Assembly (NCBI GenBank): GCA_028701165.1
Contig: JAQVRG010000059.1
Location: 1-8,262, forward strand
Length of the DNA stretch: 8,262 nt
From: Eubacteriales bacterium
Lineage (GTDB): Bacteria > Bacillota > Clostridia > Christensenellales > CAG-138
Direction: 5' to 3'
Below are positions 5,301-8,262 of this stretch, piece after piece. The notes below the pieces were generated by a model, which ran no database searches, was not told where the DNA came from, and saw nothing but the letters and a program-made list of their open reading frames with translations. The position numbers and the translations under genes are program-made. Position 1 is the first letter of the stretch. Each line of letters starts with the position of its first letter.

Positions 5301-6566
5301 TCAGGCGTTTAGGATCATCCGTTCGATCTCCCGCTCTTTTTTCGTCATGCGTCCCACAAAAGCGCCGTGCAGCTCTTCGAGATCGCATACAATGGGAAGG
5401 ATATCCTGTATCCGCTCCATGTTCACTTCTTCGATCAGCGCGATGGACGCCTCCTCCGTGCGCAGCTCTCCGCCGCGTATCTCGGCCTTGCCGATGGCGT
5501 TGGCGCGGGCGGAGGTGCTCTCCTGCCCCATGATATAGCTTGCCTTGAGCTGCTCCTTGGCGCGCGTAAGCTCTTCCTTGCTTATACCCTCCTTTTTCAG
5601 GCGAGTCAATTCCGCAAGCATCAGCTCCACCACCTGCGCGGCCTGTTTTCCGCCCGTGCCCGCGTAGAGTGTAAAGTAGCCGCTGTTGTCATAGGCGCTC
5701 GGATAGGAATAGACGGAATACGCAAGGCCGCGCTGCTCGCGTATGCTTTGAAACAGGCGTGATGACATGCTGCCGCCCAAAACGTTATTAAGCACATGCA
5801 GCGCGTACTGCTCGGGCGTATCGGAGGCAAAGCCCGGTAAGCCCAAACAGATATGCACCTGCTCGATATCCTTTTCCACCGCCTTTAGCGCGCGCCCCCT
5901 ATGCAAAGCGCTCTTTGGCATGGGCGGCGCCGTTTGCGCGTCCCCCTGCCCGAACAGCGACGTCAGCATGGGAAGCACGGCTTCCTCCTTAACGTTGCCC
6001 GCCACGGCGATCACGGTGTTATGGCTGACGTAGCGCCTTTGCATGTAGGCTCTGAGCATGTCCGCGCGCAGCGCGCGCACGCTTTCCTCCGTACCCAAAA
6101 TGGGCTTGCTAAGCGGCGTATCGCCGTACACCTCGGCGGCAATGACCTCATGCACCAAATCCTCCGGCGTGTCCTCCGTCATGAGGATCTCCTCGCACAC
6201 AACGCCCTTTTCACGCTCGATATCCTCTTCGTCCAGCTTGGGGGCATGCACCAGATCCGCGAGAATGTCCGCGCTTTTCTCGATATGCTCGTCCAGCACC
6301 TTCGCATAGAAGCAGGTGCATTCCTTGGAGGTAAAGGCATTGAGGTTGCCGCCCAGCGCGTCCATCTCCGCCGCGATATCCTGCGCCGTGCGCTTTTGCG
6401 TTCCCTTGAACAGCATGTGCTCGATGAAATGGGAGATGCCCGCCTCCCGTTCCGTTTCGTACACGGAGCCAGCCCGCGTCCAAACGCCCATGGAAACGGA
6501 GCGAAAGTCCGGCATGGTCTGCATCACCACGCGGACGCCGTTGGGAAGAATCGTTTTGTTAATCAT
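5301..6566 (-). CDS. M16 family zinc metalloprotease (MlpA/YmxG-like processing peptidase)
   Basis: 421 residues, the usual size of single-chain bacterial M16B peptidases related to mitochondrial processing peptidase beta. The inverted zinc motif HxxEH is H46-F-I-E49-H50 in GISHFIEHMLFKGT, and the distal zinc ligand is a Glu in VVCEEILM (about 125-126), 76 residues on, as in the family. Residues LGGNLNAFTSKECTCFYAKV (71-90) and, in the C-terminal half, SSRLFQSIREQRGLAYSVYS with the conserved Arg/Tyr pair confirm an active-type enzyme. No signal peptide, so cytoplasmic. ATG 6566 overlaps the previous stop as ATGA, giving translational coupling; an in-frame extension up to 6743 is Arg-rich and lies inside the upstream gene, so it is rejected. 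Order pnp / NodB-like / M16 matches pnp-ylxY-mlpA of Bacillus. Confidence 0.95.
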   Translation of the reverse strand: MINKTILPNGVRVVMQTMPDFRSVSMGVWTRAGSVYETEREAGISHFIEHMLFKGTQKRTAQDIAAEMDALGGNLNAFTSKECTCFYAKVLDEHIEKSADILADLVHAPKLDEEDIEREKGVVCEEILMTEDTPEDLVHEVIAAEVYGDTPLSKPILGTEESVRALRADMLRAYMQRRYVSHNTVIAVAGNVKEEAVLPMLTSLFGQGDAQTAPPMPKSALHRGRALKAVEKDIEQVHICLGLPGFASDTPEQYALHVLNNVLGGSMSSRLFQSIREQRGLAYSVYSYPSAYDNSGYFTLYAGTGGKQAAQVVELMLAELTRLKKEGISKEELTRAKEQLKASYIMGQESTSARANAIGKAEIRGGELRTEEASIALIEEVNMERIQDILPIVCDLEELHGAFVGRMTKKEREIERMILNA

Positions 6567-7210
6567 GTAACGTGCATGGCGTCGCCTACGGCGGCGACGC
6601 GCAATCCTTTCGTTTGTAGTTCGGACAACAGCGCGGGCAGCGCGTCGGCAAACGCGCGTGTGGGCTGCGTCAGTAATATACTGCCTTTTGCGGCGGCATT
6701 CGATGCGCGCGCCGCGATATCCTGCGCCGTTCCTTTTGCGCAAAGCACATCCGCCGTACCGTGCACATGCGTAAGCCCCAGCTTTTTTGCAATGCGGCCA
6801 GCGCTTTTTTGTGGCGGCGCATAGTAATAGAGCGGCGCGCCGCCGGCCGCCTCGATCGCTTTTTTACAGGCCGCCGCTTCCTTGCGCGTGTTCCCCATTA
6901 CGGCAAGCTCGTGCGTCGAAGCAAGCTCTGCAAGCGTCTTAGGATGTTCCGCCGCCCAATCCGCGCTGACGGCAAAGGTGATGCGGGTCTGCCGCGCCGC
7001 AAGGGTTGCAAGGATGTCCTCCAGCGCCGCCGCGTCGTAATCCAGCCTGCAAAGGAGCGCTGTCGCGTCGCCCGCGCCACGGTAAACCGGCGCCATCGTC
7101 ATCCGGGCCAGCCGATTTCCCAGATCGTCGCCGCTCGTGGCCGCGTAAAGCGCGCATACCACCAGCAGCAGGAACAGATTGATCAGTAAATCGCTCTTTC
7201 GTCTCTTCAT
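6563..7210 (-). CDS. Degenerate NodB-type polysaccharide deacetylase family protein (YlxY-like)
   Basis: 215 residues from the chosen start. A basic MKRRK and a hydrophobic segment at about 8-25 (LLINLFLLLVVCALYAAT) suggest a membrane anchor or signal peptide. The following part keeps the NodB barrel pattern (ILATLAARQTRITFAVSADWAAEHPKTLAELASTHELAVMGN), but catalytic motifs are lost: CRLDYDA replaces TFDDG, GNTRKEA replaces the metal-binding HSxxH, YYYAPP has no Arg of RPPY, and ILLTQP replaces the LLHD-type motif. It is therefore probably not an active deacetylase. Position between pnp and the M16 gene matches ylxY of Bacillus, whose family is annotated as sporulation-associated. ATG 7210 is preferred because GGGGGTG lies just upstream; ATG 7225 (MGVRG extension) is possible but has only a weak site. 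Ends in an ATGA overlap with the protease gene. Confidence 0.75.
   Translation of the reverse strand: MKRRKSDLLINLFLLLVVCALYAATSGDDLGNRLARMTMAPVYRGAGDATALLCRLDYDAAALEDILATLAARQTRITFAVSADWAAEHPKTLAELASTHELAVMGNTRKEAAACKKAIEAAGGAPLYYYAPPQKSAGRIAKKLGLTHVHGTADVLCAKGTAQDIAARASNAAAKGSILLTQPTRAFADALPALLSELQTKGLRVAAVGDAMHVT
6579..6600 (-). promoter_or_regulatory. Hairpin just upstream of the M16 protease start
   Basis: A perfect 8-base-pair inverted repeat, GCGTCGCC (6579-6586) and GGCGACGC (6593-6600), with a 6-base loop, lies inside the end of the NodB-like gene and finishes 12 bases before ATG 6566. No clear Shine-Dalgarno sequence exists elsewhere; the best purine run (TAGG) falls across the loop and stem. 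Ribosomes finishing the upstream gene would unfold it, which with the ATGA overlap fits strict translational coupling. Confidence 0.4.
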
Positions 7211-7263
7211 CCCGCGCACCCCCATAATACAAGCCTATGTGCGGGGCGCGCCCAATAGAAATC

Positions 7264-7287
7264 AACGGGACGGCAAGCCGTCCCGTT
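7264..7287 (-). terminator. Hairpin after pnp, likely weak terminator or mRNA-stabilising stem
   Basis: AACGGGACGGC (7264-7274) and GCCGTCCCGTT (7277-7287) are perfect inverted copies, giving about a 10-base-pair stem with a 4-base loop, 14 bases past the pnp stop. On the transcribed strand it is followed by GATTTCTATT, a broken T tract, so termination is probably partial and read-through into the NodB-like gene is expected. It may also mark the 3' end of the pnp message. Confidence 0.6.
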
Positions 7288-7301
7288 TGACAAAAGTCCG
7301 T

Positions 7302-8262
7302 TTATTTCTCTTCGGGGATCAAGCCTTTGCGGGTCAAATCGATCTTGCCGTCGGGCTTCACGTCGATCACGCGCACGAGAATCTCGTCGCCTATGCTTAC
7401 CTCGTCCTCCACCTTTTCCACGCGGTGGTTGGCAAGCTTGCTGATGTGCACAAGTCCCTTCTTGCCGGGCTTTACCTCGACCTGCGCGCCGATGGGCAGA
7501 ATGTTGACCACCTTGCCAAGGATCACGTCGCCCACCTCGATATCGCGGACGATGGATTCGATGATCTTGCGCGCTTTGTCGGCGGCTTCCGCGTCGGGAG
7601 AGGCGATGAACACGCGGCCGTCGTCCTCCAAATCGATCTTGACGCCTGTATCGGCGACGATCTTGTTGATGGTCTTGCCGCCGGAACCGATGACCTCGCG
7701 GATCTTATCGGGATTGATGGTGAACTGAATGATGCGCGGCGCATACTGGGACATCTCCTCGCGGGGGGCGGGCAGGGTCTCCAGCATCTTGTCCAGTATA
7801 AAGAGGCGGCCGCGGCGCGCTTGCTCGAGCGCACGGGTCAATATCTCCTCATTGATACCCTTGATCTTGATGTCCATCTGGATGGCGGTGATGCCCTCCT
7901 TGGTGCCGGCGACCTTGAAATCCATATCGCCCAAGAAATCCTCTAAGCCCTGAATATCCGTCATGATGGCGATATTGCCGTTGGCGTCGTCCTTGATAAG
8001 ACCCATAGCAACGCCCGCGACGGGCTTCTTGATGGGCACGCCCGCATCCATAAGCGCTAAGGTGCTTGCGCAGATAGAAGCCTGCGAGGTGGAGCCGTTG
8101 GAGCTGATGACCTCGGAGACCAAGCGGATCGCGTACGGGAAATCCTCCTCGGAAGGAACCATGGGCAGCAGCGCGCGCTCAGCAAGCGCGCCATGGCCGA
8201 CCTCGCGGCGGCCGGGACTGCCGACGCGCCGTACCTCGCCCACGCTATAGGGCGGCATGTTG
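7302..8262 (-). CDS. pnp: Polynucleotide phosphorylase, C-terminal part (5' end outside window)
   Basis: PNPase is a homotrimeric phosphorolytic 3'-to-5' exoribonuclease of the RNA degradosome. The frame stays open to the window edge; about 320 of ~700 residues are visible. Counting from the Met codon at 8258, the second RNase PH domain contains MPPYSVGEVRR, PGRREVGHGALAERAL and the catalytic loop EDFLGDMDFKVAG, where D107, D113 and K115 match E. coli D486, D492 and K494. The linker is followed by a KH domain with the GxxG loop GSGGK (191-195) and an S1 RNA-binding domain (about 240-312: GDVILGKVVNILPIGAQVEV, GLVHISKLA). The protein stops only about six residues after S1 (KGLIPEEK), with no acidic tail. 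It heads the pnp / NodB-like / M16 gene string. Confidence 0.98.
   Translation of the reverse strand, partial: NMPPYSVGEVRRVGSPGRREVGHGALAERALLPMVPSEEDFPYAIRLVSEVISSNGSTSQASICASTLALMDAGVPIKKPVAGVAMGLIKDDANGNIAIMTDIQGLEDFLGDMDFKVAGTKEGITAIQMDIKIKGINEEILTRALEQARRGRLFILDKMLETLPAPREEMSQYAPRIIQFTINPDKIREVIGSGGKTINKIVADTGVKIDLEDDGRVFIASPDAEAADKARKIIESIVRDIEVGDVILGKVVNILPIGAQVEVKPGKKGLVHISKLANHRVEKVEDEVSIGDEILVRVIDVKPDGKIDLTRKGLIPEEK

Noticed and set aside
4142..5533. 463-residue open frame on the plus strand
   Set aside because: It is antisense to the HlyD-like and M16 genes, which have clear family motifs; the product is His/Arg-rich and resembles nothing, as expected of a GC-rich shadow frame.
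6567..6743. 59-residue N-terminal extension of the M16 protease
   Set aside because: Arg-rich and overlapping the NodB-like gene; family members begin near MINKTILPNG, and ATG 6566 makes a normal ATGA overlap.
5901..6824. 307-residue plus-strand open frame
   Set aside because: Mirror of the M16 protease and NodB-like genes, with no ribosome site or recognisable domain.
7179..7946. 255-residue plus-strand open frame opposite pnp
   Set aside because: Regular Asp/His/Leu-rich pattern is the reverse complement of the conserved pnp coding sequence, not a gene.
1..8262. CRISPR array, tRNA, rRNA, insertion sequence or attachment site
   Set aside because: I found no direct-repeat series, cloverleaf, transposase or terminal repeats; coding sequence fills almost the whole window.

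Overview
The window looks like chromosomal core DNA from a spore-forming, G+C-rich member of the Clostridia (Bacillota). Three things point that way: a SpoVAC germination-channel gene, SepF and DivIVA family division genes, and the gene order pnp / NodB-like protein / M16 protease, which matches pnp-ylxY-mlpA of Bacillus. I see no mobile element, CRISPR array, tRNA or rRNA. Genus cannot be fixed from this sequence. No intergenic stretch exceeds about 110 bases.

Layout, left to right. A 5'-truncated plus-strand gene (1-891) encodes a Rossmann-like plus RyR-domain protein, probably a ligand sensor. Everything after it is on the minus strand, so transcription runs from high to low coordinates. 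In transcription order the minus-strand genes are: the C-terminal half of polynucleotide phosphorylase (pnp, cut by the window edge); a degenerate NodB-type polysaccharide deacetylase (ylxY-like); an M16 zinc protease overlapping it by 4 bases (mlpA/ymxG-like); an HlyD-type membrane-anchored adaptor; a YggS/YlmE-type PLP protein; sepF; a 79-residue DivIVA-domain protein; and then a strong intrinsic terminator. Next comes a separate unit, an 88-residue single-pass membrane protein followed by spoVAC, behind a sequence that fits the forespore sigma-G promoter consensus. Last is a chloramphenicol-acetyltransferase family gene with its own extended -10 promoter, which converges on the RyR gene with only 5 bases between the stop codons.

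Functionally there are three blocks: RNA turnover with cell-surface/proteolysis (pnp, ylxY-like, M16), division and cell-envelope organisation (HlyD-like, YggS, SepF, DivIVA), and spore formation (88-residue protein, SpoVAC). The most useful new observation is the sigma-G-like promoter immediately downstream of the division-operon terminator. It ties an uncharacterised small membrane protein to SpoVAC. No spoVAD or spoVAE follows; the acetyltransferase gene occupies the place where they would normally lie. I found no convincing wholly new multi-gene system. The RyR gene at the left edge and the orphan spoVAC unit are the best leads.
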